A stretch of DNA of 64,000 nt, taken from the NCBI GenBank assembly GCA_963457665.1, contig OY735219.1:39803477-39867476 (forward strand). Direction: 5' to 3'. Shown piece after piece: positions 55,880 to 64,000 of the stretch. A program made the position numbers and the translations under genes. The notes beneath the pieces were generated by a model. That model worked only from the letters and a program-made list of their open reading frames with translations. It was not told the DNA's origin and made no database searches. The stretch comes from Thysanoteuthis rhombus (taxonomy: Eukaryota; Mollusca; Cephalopoda; Oegopsida; Thysanoteuthidae). How positions within the stretch are numbered: the stretch's first letter is position 1; every line of letters starts with the position of its first letter.

Positions 55880-56700
55880 AGGCATTTGAAATGATCTCCC
55901 AAAACCTAGATTGATAAGAATCAGAATAGATGGTGACTATCTGAGTAACCTCAAAATTGCAGGCAACATTGTTTTTTTGCAGAGATCTCCGCAACCAACT
56001 AATGCTAGATGAACTGGATGAAGAAAGTAATGAACTTCAGCAAAAAAAAGGTCATGTACAACAATTATGTAAGAAATAAAACACAACGATTAAAATTGTA
56101 AACGCAAAGCTGGAGAAGGTAGACCTATACATCTACCTGGAACAACAAATCTCTATGAAATCCTCAAAAGAAGAAGAAATCAAGCAAAGTACCACACTAG
56201 GATGGCAAGGCTTTGGCAGAGCAAGCTCAACCTTCAGAAACAAGAAGATCCCATTAGTTCTAGAAAAAATATATGACTGATGCATCTTCTTGATTGTCAT
56301 CTATGGAGCTAAATAATGGATCCTAACCAAGAGACTGACCAGCAAAACAAGAAGCACCCAACGTGCACATGAAAGAAATATGCTCAGCATAACATGGAGA
56401 GATCACAATACAGCACAGCATATCAGAGAAAAAACAGGAGTCTGAGACATCATAAAATCCATAAGAAAACTCAAATGGCAATGGGCTGGTTATGTTACAA
56501 GAATGGCAGACAATCGCTGGATATCACAACTCAGAACATGGATCCCCATATATCACATGCATAACTGAGGTTGGCTGAATATAAGATGGAGAGAGAAACT
56601 TGAAAGGCTTCTTGACGTCCACGATAGAGAGGTATGGTGAATCCCCGCAGAATATCTATGTTCAATGATGGACAATAAAAGACAGATGATGATGATGATA
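55880..56700 (+). pseudogene. RTE LINE 3' fragment (R11)
   Basis: Sense, from AFEMISQNLD-like residues and a lost FADD (LKIAGNIVFLQ) through KSSKEEEIKQSTTLGWQGFG, ERNMLSITWRDHNTAQHI, RKLKWQWAGYVTRM to the terminal segment and (GAT)4 at 56686-56699. Frames broken by stops, e.g. at YGAK*W in place of YGAETW. Confidence 0.85.
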
Positions 56701-56884
56701 ATTTCTCTTTTTTTACACTTCCACCCAAGGATGACTGCTCCCTTTGGCCATGTCTCTGGTTCTAAAGTCAGAAAAATCTGGAAATAGAAATTTCTCGAAA
56801 TTATAGACATGCATCTATTTGATATCTTAAGAGATAATTACGCCTTAAATAATGAGATCATAATTGTATCTTTAGTATCAAAAA

Positions 56885-56985
56885 CAAGTCTGGTTAGTCA
56901 TTCAATAGAAACCATCATACTACCATTGTAAAAGGTAGTGAACAATGATAAGTTTCTCCTCTCGGATTTCGTTGTAACAGTAGTG
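56885..56985 (+). mobile_element. Element A copy 25, start only
   Basis: AGTCTGGTTAGTCATTCAAT and AGAAACCATCAT followed by a degenerate remainder. Confidence 0.65.
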
Positions 56986-57214
56986 GTCCTAGGTCCAACT
57001 GCCCTTATCCCCCGATTGTTAAATTTGCACCTCATTGCAAAAAAAAGGTTTAAGCGATTATTTTGGACTTTTATACCAATTTTCAACTTACACTTAAACT
57101 TGTTCTTTTAATCGTATCAAACACAAAATATAAAAACAAAAAGATAAAAAAAATAAAAAGGGATAACAAGTGCAACATTCCTGTATTGTAAATTTTCTCG
57201 AAATGTGGTTTTAA

Positions 57215-57430
57215 CGACTACCACCGACTTTTGACTGAAATCAACTTGTGTCAATAAAAATGTCTGAAACTTGTTATCTATTAATTTCATTATTATAATC
57301 TTGTGTTATTACTAGGAAGTACAATTGCAGAAGACTTTATATACCTGAAGACAATCGGGTTGAAAACTTGTTCACTCTTGTGAACCGGTGAAGTATGTGA
57401 ATTCGCTTTCGGGAGTGTGGCCCAGTCAAC
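57215..57430 (+). repeat. Repeat G copy 1
   Basis: CACCGACTTTTGACTGAAAT, TCAATAAAAATGTCTGAAAC, TTGTGTTATTACTAGGA and GAAAACTTGTTCACTCTTGT also occur, diverged, at 62255-62500. Confidence 0.65.
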
Positions 57431-57703
57431 AGACAAATTATAAAATTTTACAAAAATATATTTATGGGACAATTTTGATCAAATTTTCTGGATATTTTGT
57501 GAGAAATCTTCTGGAAATATTTTATAAGAAATATTCTATGAACATGCAAAAGTATTTTTCAAATTTCATTCCGGACTTTATGCTATTTTCCAAAATTGAA
57601 TTTTCAAAGAAGATATTCAAATTAAACAATGGAGCATTAAAAAGTGTGTGGTAGAGTTGCTAGGAGTCAATGTTATATATTAAAATGAAAACTTCTCTTT
57701 CAG

Positions 57704-58440
57704 GACTTCGCAGCAGTGAACAAATCAATTTTAAGAGCTGTCTCATTTCCTATACTTAGAACAGGAAGTCCCAAAAGTCTTTATGACACAGAACTTTTAA
57801 GATTGTTTTCAGTCAACTTAAGCTTTGAAAATGATCTCTCGGTTGCTGCCTTCATAACTGGCAAAATATAAGCTGTGCAAACTTTTGAGAGCTGGCAGAC
57901 AAAGTTGATTTTTCATAAATAATTAATTTGACCAGCTGACTCTTTACACTTTTTTTATCATATCTCCCATTACCATTGAAGAATTAATCATTTCTTGTGG
58001 GAATAAGTCTTTCATATTATCATTGTATTCATCAAATGAAAGTTTTGGTAATTTGTATTGTTCATTGTTGTTAACATTGTCAAAAACTTTAGGGCTTAGT
58101 ACTTTGAATTTTTGAACAATGCATTGGAAAAATTTAAAACATTCATGTAACCTATGAGATAAAATGTCAAATACTCTATAGAAAACCTACACTTTGAAGT
58201 GTTTTACACCGTTTTTTATGCTTTTGTTTTGACTCAATTTATCAAAGCATTTTTCTACACGACAAATTCTCTTCTTTTTAAAGTTAAGTTCTACCTCTCT
58301 CAACAGAGCCAATGATATAGCAGAAGTCTTGATATTTTCAATCGAGTCTTCTAGCTGTTTCATGTGCTTGTTTGCATTTCTTAGATGAGTCTCAGTCTCT
58401 TGGATGTCGATAGAGTTATGGAAGAAAGCATCTGAAAAAC
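57704..58440 (-). pseudogene. hAT-type transposase relic (ZMYM1/DUF4371-like), C-terminal half
   Basis: - strand frame from 58436 down: HLRNANKHMKQLEDSIENIK and LREVELNFKKKRICRVEKCF (pattern of the alpha-helical DUF4371 region), a stop at about 58195, then VFYRVFDILSHRLHECFKFF in the same frame, and LPKLSFDEYNDNMKDLFPQE. After two further breaks, AATERSFSKLKLTENNLKSS and GLPVLSIGNETA (57715-57840) give the hAT C-terminal dimerisation signature (ASAERSFSKLK, LSIE). Only a few lesions, so younger than many relics here, or a former host gene of the ZMYM1-like family. The 5' part is cut off by the RTE insertion at 58441. Confidence 0.75.
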
Positions 58441-59130
58441 ATTATCATCATCATCAGTCTTAAAACGTCTGTAGTTGGACATAGACCTTCTTTTTAAATT
58501 TATCCAGGATTCACCATACCTCTCTATCGTGGTCATAAAGAGTCACTACTTTCTGAATTTGTCTGGTATATCTCTCCATCTTGTATTCTGCCAACCTCAG
58601 TAGTACATGTGATCTGAGGGGATCCATGTTGTGAGTTGAGATGTCCAGCGGTTGTCTGCCATTCTTGCAACATGACCAGCCCATTGCTATTTTTCTGGTG
58701 TATTCTATGATGTCTTGAACTTGTGTTTTCTCCCTGATATACTGTGCTGTATTGTGATCCCTCCAAGTGATGTTGATCATAGTTCTTTCATGTGCAAGTT
58801 GCGTGCTTCTCAGTTTGCTGGTCAGTCTCTTGGTTAGGATCCATGTTTCAGCTCCATAGGTGACAATCGGGAGGATGCATTGGTAATATATTCTTTTTAG
58901 AACTAATGGGATCTTCTTGTTTCTGAAGGTTGAGCTTGCTCTGCCAAAGCCTTGCCTTCCAAGAGTGATACTTTGCTTGATTTCTTCTTCTTTTGAATAT
59001 TTCATGGAGATTTGTTGTTCTAGGTAGATGTAGTGGTCTACTTTCTCCAGCTTTGTGTTTACAATTTTAATTGTTGAGTTTCATTTCTGAAACAATAATT
59101 GTACATGACTTTTGTTTTGCTGAAGGTCAT
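58441..59130 (-). pseudogene. RTE LINE 3' fragment (R12), 164-codon open frame
   Basis: Antisense. Frame 58511-59005 is open for 164 codons: YSKEEEIKQSITLGRQGFGR, YGAETWILTKRLTSKLRSTQ, ERTMINITWRDHNTAQYI, then MGWSCCKNG (frameshifted WQWAGHVARM). ATTATCAT occurs at both edges (58441-58448 and about 59128-59135), a likely target duplication. Inserted into or beside the hAT relic. Confidence 0.9.
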
Positions 59131-59284
59131 GACGAGTATTATCATTTAGCTATGGTTTGCAAGCTTACTCCTTAGTCTTTCTGCCTCAGCCCTCATTTAC
59201 ATTCCTCAATTTCAAAATTAATTGTGGGTGGTTTTAAGACTTCACTAAATCTTAAAGTAAGATTTGTTTTTCTTTAAGACATTC

Positions 59285-59430
59285 TGGGTTCCTCAGGGGG
59301 ATCCAAAAAAAATTTTCAAAAAACAAGCTGACACAAACTCAGGGATCAGTTTTGCATAGACTTACATCGCAAATTGCACGCCAACTATAAACTTATTCAT
59401 GGGGTAATTTTCAGAAAACAAAAAATGGCA
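59285..59430 (+). mobile_element. Element A copy 26, middle fragment
   Basis: TTTTCAAAAAACAAGCTGAC, ACACAAACTCAGGGATCAGT and GGTAATTTTCAGAAAACAAA match the interior only. Confidence 0.7.
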
Positions 59431-59987
59431 GAGTGTTGTATTGGCCAATAATCTGATTTGTTCAAGCCACTTCTAATATCTAATGGATTGTTGGTTCAGT
59501 GAAACTCATTGCAAATTCATTCTAGTCACCCATCCCACAATTATTAAAAAAATTCATATCTATATACCTATATACACATAATTTTATGGGCTTTTTATAA
59601 TCAAAATCTATAATGACAAAATGCTCCAATAATTTTGATAATCAGAATTAATCATGAAAAATTTCTCTCTTTGAGAAAATCTTATGAATATTTTATTTTA
59701 GTATTTTTTCTTCTCTAAACCACATTCAAAATGAATCTTAATTTTTTTTTTAAACTGATTATATTAATGCAATTTCATAACAACCTTTAAAAATGAAACA
59801 AAAAAGAATTTAAAACAACTCACTGAGTAGAAAACAATTTGCAAAGAGAGATGTTTATGATTCTGTGGGATGATATGTAAAAAAAGTTTTTATTTTACTC
59901 AGACTAGTATTAGAATGTCCAATGAAATCAGTTTATAATTAGAATAACAAATATTTCAGTATGATTGGAAAATGTTTAATTCAAACT
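59431..59987. other. Unassigned spacer
   Basis: A short duplication: GTTTATGATTCTGTGG-ATGATATGTAAA occurs at 59848-59880 and again at 60985-61013, outside both ends of element A copy 27. Confidence 0.45.
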
Positions 59988-60248
59988 GGTCTGATTAGTC
60001 ATTTAAAAGAGACCATTACAGGACCAATATCTTTTGGCTGCATGCTGTGATGGGGTGATCAATTGGAAAATTGGAGAAAATAAGTTACTTCTCTCACTGT
60101 AGTTGGGTAGTGATCATTAAAAAAGTCTGAATGTCTAAAAAAATTACGCGTGAATACAGCCGAACACAAACTAAGGGATCAATTTAGTATAATCTTATAT
60201 TGCAAATTGAACCCTGTCTGTAAGAACTGATTTGGGGGGAGAATTTTG

Positions 60249-60704
60249 ATCCCATTAATCCTAAAAAGAAGAATATACAGTCAATGCATCATCCCGATAG
60301 TCACCTATGGAGCTGAAACATGGAATCTAACCAAGAGACTGACCTGCAAACTGAAAAGCATACTATGTGCACATGAAAGAAACATGCTCAATCTTACATG
60401 GAGAGATCACAAGACAGCACAATATATCAGGAAGAACACGGGGATTCTAGACATCATAGAATCTATTAGAAATCCTAAATGGCAATGGGCCAGTCATGTT
60501 GCAAGAATGACAGACAACCACTGGACATCACGACTCACAACATGGATCCCCTCAGATCACAAGCACAACCGAAGCCGGCAGAATATAAGATGGAGAGATG
60601 AACTAAACCTATTCCGAAAGTACTGGCTCCGCGATGTCCCCGATAGAGAGGTGTGGCGATTCCTTGGAAAGATCAGTGTCCAATGACGGGCGATAAAAGG
60701 ATGA

Positions 60705-60738
<34 letters not shown>

Positions 60739-60762
60739 GGTGATGATGATGATGATGACGAT
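60249..60762 (+). pseudogene. RTE LINE 3' fragment (R13), intact C-terminal frame
   Basis: Sense, inserted in element A. 60246-60686 is open for 146 codons to its natural stop: YGAETWNLTKRLTCKLKSIL, NLTWRDHKTAQYIRKNTG, PKWQWASHVARMTDNHWTSR, RWRDELNLFRKYWLRDVPDR. No frameshift, unlike other copies, so the youngest RTE insertion in the window. 5' truncated to about 510 bp and not mobile. Tail is (GAT)n changing to (GGT)n and back. Confidence 0.9.
60700..60762. repeat. (GAT)n/(GGT)n microsatellite tail
   Basis: GAT units flank a run of GGT units. Confidence 0.95.
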
Positions 60763-61049
60763 GATTTTAGAAACAAAACAAATGTTTTTTTTTCTAGATA
60801 TCATAAAGAGTTAATTTTCAGCCCTTTAGCTATATTGGGAAAGCCTGTATGCCCGGTACAAACATACATACATACATTACTCAGCTAGACCTGATAAAAA
60901 ACTGAAGAAATCTTGACTGTTTAGATTAACAGTTTCTGATTATAACAACTCATATAGCAGAACAAATTCAGTGAGGAGAGTTGTTTATGATTCTGTGGTA
61001 TGATATGTAAAGAGAAAAATCTTTTCTTTTTTTTTTTATTCAGATTATT

Positions 61050-61528
61050 ATTAAAAACCAACCAAAACAGTCACTAAAACTGTCAACGTGATTGTCTTCA
61101 GTTTTTAAGTTGGTCTAGCTGCCTGGTTGTCTGACTATCTATGTATGTATCAGATTGACAGGCTGCCCCAAAGGAGGTAATAGAATGAAATCCTCTATTT
61201 TTACTTGTCATTATGTCTGGAAAAAAACGTTTTTGTTTTTTAAATTTCCTTCTTAAATAGGTTGGGGTTTTTTTTCTTCAATTCTCAATGTAAAATTATG
61301 CTAAATTGATTCTTTTGTTTTTGACTGGCTACATTCATTTTTGTTTCCGTGAAAAATCAGACCTTTTTTTAATGACAACCGCCCAGAAAAAGACATGAGA
61401 AGTAACACATTCACTGATCACAACTTTTTCCCAATTTCAAATTTTCCAATTGATTACCCCTGACACAGCATGTTGCTAAAAAACGTTGGTCTCATATAAC
61501 AGTTTCAATTGAGTGACTAACCAGACCT
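61050..61528 (-). mobile_element. Element A copy 28, full length
   Basis: ATTAAAAACCAACCAAAACA to ACAGTTTCAATTGAGTGACT plus AACCAGACCTG. Faces copy 27 across about 110 bp. Confidence 0.85.
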
Positions 61529-61614
61529 GTTTTTTTTCAACATGTCACATCAAGTGTTTTGTATTGAGAAAATGAAGAAAATTTTAAAAATGTCGATGAT
61601 TTCTACTTCTGTCA

Positions 61615-62075
61615 GACTAGCATAATTTTACAAGGTCTGTCAGCGAATATCTCAAGAACCAGTCACGCAATTTTGATGTAATTTGGCAACCAATCAAAAA
61701 GGACCTTACTGTGCCTGCATGAACAGACACTCTCCTTTGAGCAATGAGATACCATTGAATGAACTTGTGTACTGTTTCATTCACTATGATTGAGTGAGTC
61801 ATTTTTCACAAAAAGCATTTCATCAACCAACACTGTCAGCTCCTCTTCGATTGAGATTTTAGCTCACTTTGACTTCCAAAGGAAAACACAACAAGGCAGC
61901 TGATGGCCATATTGAAAGAGGACTTCTCAGAATATTGCTAAAAGTTGAAGGAACATTAGTTTTAGTATATAACTCCCAAGGGGACTACTTTAAAAGGGAT
62001 AGGAACCATAGTAGCTGACTATTTTTTTGTTTATATTAAATGGCCGGATACTTTCCAACTAGATTTACTACAGTT
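61615..62075 (+). pseudogene. Mariner-type transposase relic, second copy
   Basis: Same family as 4760-5272. + frames give PKENTTRQLMAILKEDFSEY, KLKEH and, after a frameshift, VYNSQGDYFKRDRNHSS: the ATRQLMAIP ... SQGEYFEGD C-terminal pattern. The end CGGATACTTTCCAACTAGAT (62044-62063) resembles a mariner terminal repeat. TGATTGAGTGAGTCATT near 61790 matches 4932 in the other copy. Confidence 0.65.
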
Positions 62076-62254
62076 ATTCCTTGCTCTTCATAGTTTTCCA
62101 TTTGTGGTTTCAATAATTTGAAGTTCAGTCAGGAATATTTTTAGGAGTTCAACAATGTACCATACAAACAGCATCATGGAAAAAAAGCTGCACTTTATTA
62201 GAACATAAAAAGTTTGGGAAATTGTGAATGTATATATATTTATAACATGACAAC

Positions 62255-62500
62255 TGCCACTGACTTTTGACAAAAAGTGACATGTTTCAATAAAAATGTC
62301 ACAAACCTGTAATCTGTTAATTATAGTCTTTGTGTTATTGATAAGGAGAAAGATTGTCGGAAATTATCAACTAAATATTATTTATGATGGCAATAAAAAT
62401 CCGAAAATAATCGTGGTTAAAAACTTGTTTTCACTTACAAACCAGTTAGTCGAGTGGTAGTTTAGACATTAATTTTGTTTCCCCAATTCGCTGTACTGCA
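62255..62500 (+). repeat. Repeat G copy 2
   Basis: CACTGACTTTTGACAAAAAG, TTTCAATAAAAATGTCACAA, TTTGTGTTATTGATAAGGA. Its end (AGTTAGTCGAGTGGTAG) has an A-box-like look; the family may be tRNA-derived. Confidence 0.6.
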
Positions 62501-63335
62501 CTATTATTTATACATAAGTTTATATTTTTGGAAAGTCAAAGTGTTTGTCTATCAAAAGATTTATGGTACAAGATCTATGTTTTTTTGTGGGCAAAAAGGG
62601 ATGAGGGGATGAGCAAAAATCATTGGTGGATTTAGTGTATTCACTCCGTCCTGGTGCTCGTAACCCCTACAAATGGTAAGGGATTACATAGGGATATTAG
62701 AATTGTTATTTTTTTTTAGAGACAGCACTCCCCTAAATAGTGGCAGATGTAATTGATTTTATGAATCTATCCTTATATATTGTCTGGAACATAATCTTGA
62801 CAAACATAGCAGGTGATCATGTGAAATATTTCAACTGTAATTCCTTATGAAGTTTTATTGTATTACATCGAGTTCACATAAATTCTGGAAAATAGTTATT
62901 TGAATTTATGAGATTTTACATACATCACTAGAAATATTTGGTGGGCAGCACTTGTTTTTCTATTACCCATTAGATCTGAGTCATTATTTTATTTCAGTCA
63001 TTTTTTTAAAGATATTATCTGTTGTTTTGAGAATGCCATAGAAAGGATTGGCTGAAATGTTATGTTTCGGATACAAACAACAAATAAAAGTTCAATCATC
63101 CAGAAATCTCATGAATATTTTAAAAAGTTCTTATTATAAACTGACTCGGGAAATATTCATGATGGTGGCATTACTTGTTGTTTTGATAAATGCTATTAAG
63201 ATATGTTGGGTCAAAATTAACCACAAATAAGTTGAAGAAAACAAAAGTAATAGAAGCCTTGATTTAATCTGATTAATTCAAAACCAAATGAGCTATTCAA
63301 ACAATGCCATATTCCTTAGTAAACAATTTTTGCTT
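62501..63335. other. Unassigned spacer with a GCCATAGA-GGCTGAAA motif
   Basis: 63028-63060 carries GAATGCCATAGAAAGGATTG then GCTGAAATGTT, resembling 63827-63860 and 35166-35195. Confidence 0.4.
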
Positions 63336-63339
63336 ATGC

Positions 63340-63520
63340 CAGATTAAGGTAATAAGTTCAACTAATTAATCACTGCTACCCACAACACTAGTTTATATAC
63401 TATTTCTGGATGTAGGTTATTCTGACATTTATATGCATCTACCTATCTGTCTGGACTTTTCCATGCCCTAACCATTGATAGTCAAAACTTGAAATTTTGC
63501 ACACACATTCCTCTCAATGA
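63340..63520 (+). repeat. Repeat M copy 2
   Basis: Matches 6226-6405 (TTCTGACATTTATATGCATC, ACTTGAAATTTTGC). Confidence 0.55.
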
Positions 63521-63529
63521 ATAAGGAAA

Positions 63530-63675
63530 ATGTGTTTTTGTTTTGTTTTTTTCGAAAATTCCCCTCCAAAATAAGTTTTTAATGGAGGTTCAATTTTCAA
63601 TGTGAGTTTCTGTTAATTGGTCCCTTAAATTATGTCCAGCAGCATTCACACTTGTTTTGTTTTTGGAAAATTGAT
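63530..63675 (-). mobile_element. Element A copy 29, middle fragment
   Basis: AATTCCCCTCCAAAATAAGT, GAGGTTCAATTTTCAATGTG, ATGTCCAGCAGCATTCACAC, then ends abruptly. Confidence 0.75.
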
Positions 63676-63814
63676 ACTTCAAATGAGGTAAAAATAAGCA
63701 TATATAAATGATGATGATTCATAATTTTCCTTGGAATACTAGTTGTCTATAACTTTGAGATGATTCAATCATTTCTCTCCATATCAAATGTCAATACAAC
63801 ATTTTTGATGACTC

Positions 63815-63920
63815 ATTGTATGTAGGAGGCCATAGAATGAGTCGGCTGAAACATTGGGTTAACATTAGAGATGGAAAGAAGAGATTGAATTATCAGAAAA
63901 AAGTTGGTAAGTTCAACTAA
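63815..63920 (+). repeat. GCCATAGA-GGCTGAAAC motif copy
   Basis: GGAGGCCATAGAATGAGTCG then GCTGAAACATTGG. GGCC or GCC can pair with GGC across the loop. Third member of the motif family. Confidence 0.45.
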
Positions 63921-64000
63921 GATTATATTTCACAATGACACATGAAATTCTTTGTTCTCGTCTTTCTATTATGAATGCTAGAAGATACAAAAATATGATT

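Larger units (their letters stand above)
59988..60938 (+). mobile_element. Element A copy 27, split by an RTE insertion
   Basis: 59988-60248 (GGTCTGATTAGTCATTTAAA to GGGGGGAGAATTTT) and 60763-60938 (ATTTTAGAAACAAAAC to TTAACAGTTTCTGA) are the two parts of one copy. ATTTT is present on both sides of the inserted LINE. Confidence 0.85.

Overview
The window is non-coding DNA of a eukaryote, almost certainly an invertebrate animal. It is AT-rich, has long (TA)n tracts, no bacterial-style gene packing and no long intact ORF. The decayed reverse transcriptases and transposases (RTE LINE, CR1/L2-like LINE, Penelope-like element, two kinds of mariner, Tigger/pogo, hAT) are a typical metazoan mix. Species cannot be read from the sequence; a mollusc or similar marine invertebrate is only a guess. 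Nearly everything recognisable is repeat-derived. One 65-nt segment (40001-40065, + strand) looks like a real short coding exon with good splice sites, so the window may be mostly intron of a host gene; that is inference.

Two families dominate. 'Element A' is an undescribed-looking ~430-bp repeat with about 29 full or partial copies on both strands (roughly one sixth of the window). It has inverted terminal motifs (TTAGAAACTGTCA ... TGACAGTTTCTATTGAG) and no ORF, so it looks like a non-autonomous DNA transposon. The second is an RTE-type LINE: at least 13 5'-truncated copies ending in (GAT)n, the longest (2456-4240, - strand) reaching back into the endonuclease domain.

Layout: 1-7.6 kb, stacked RTE copies, element A and a decayed mariner; 7.6-10.4 kb, no recognised family; 10.4-14.9 kb, element A pairs, a foldback and tRNA-derived SINEs; 15-16.6 kb, a coding-like relic, a CR1/L2-like LINE and two copies of repeat D; 17.5-20.5 kb, a possible LTR, an RTE LINE, a mariner relic and a dimeric SINE; 21-29.7 kb, dense element A; 30-31.3 kb, a broken Penelope-like element; 33.9-34.3 kb, two hammerhead ribozymes; 37-42.3 kb, an RTE copy, the candidate exon, a hAT element nested in a LINE, and a ~160-bp tandem array; 42.6-46.2 kb, element A, a mariner deletion derivative and a 360-bp (TA)n block; 48-56.7 kb, RTE, element A, a Tigger relic and duplications; 57-64 kb, a hAT transposase relic, RTE insertions, element A and a second mariner relic.

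The best candidate for something unusual is 33912-34303. On the - strand, two 81-bp direct repeats exactly 311 bp apart each contain a complete type-I hammerhead ribozyme core (CUGAAGA, stem II, GAAA, mini stem III, GUC), with a tRNA-like (pol III-type) segment between them. That is the architecture of a retrozyme, or of the schistosome Sm-alpha SINE-like repeats, and it predicts a 311-nt RNA that cuts itself out. It lies 2.6 kb from a Penelope-like element, a class known to carry hammerheads. Element A is the second candidate: abundant, unassigned, often in facing inverted pairs, and a seed of tetranucleotide microsatellites.
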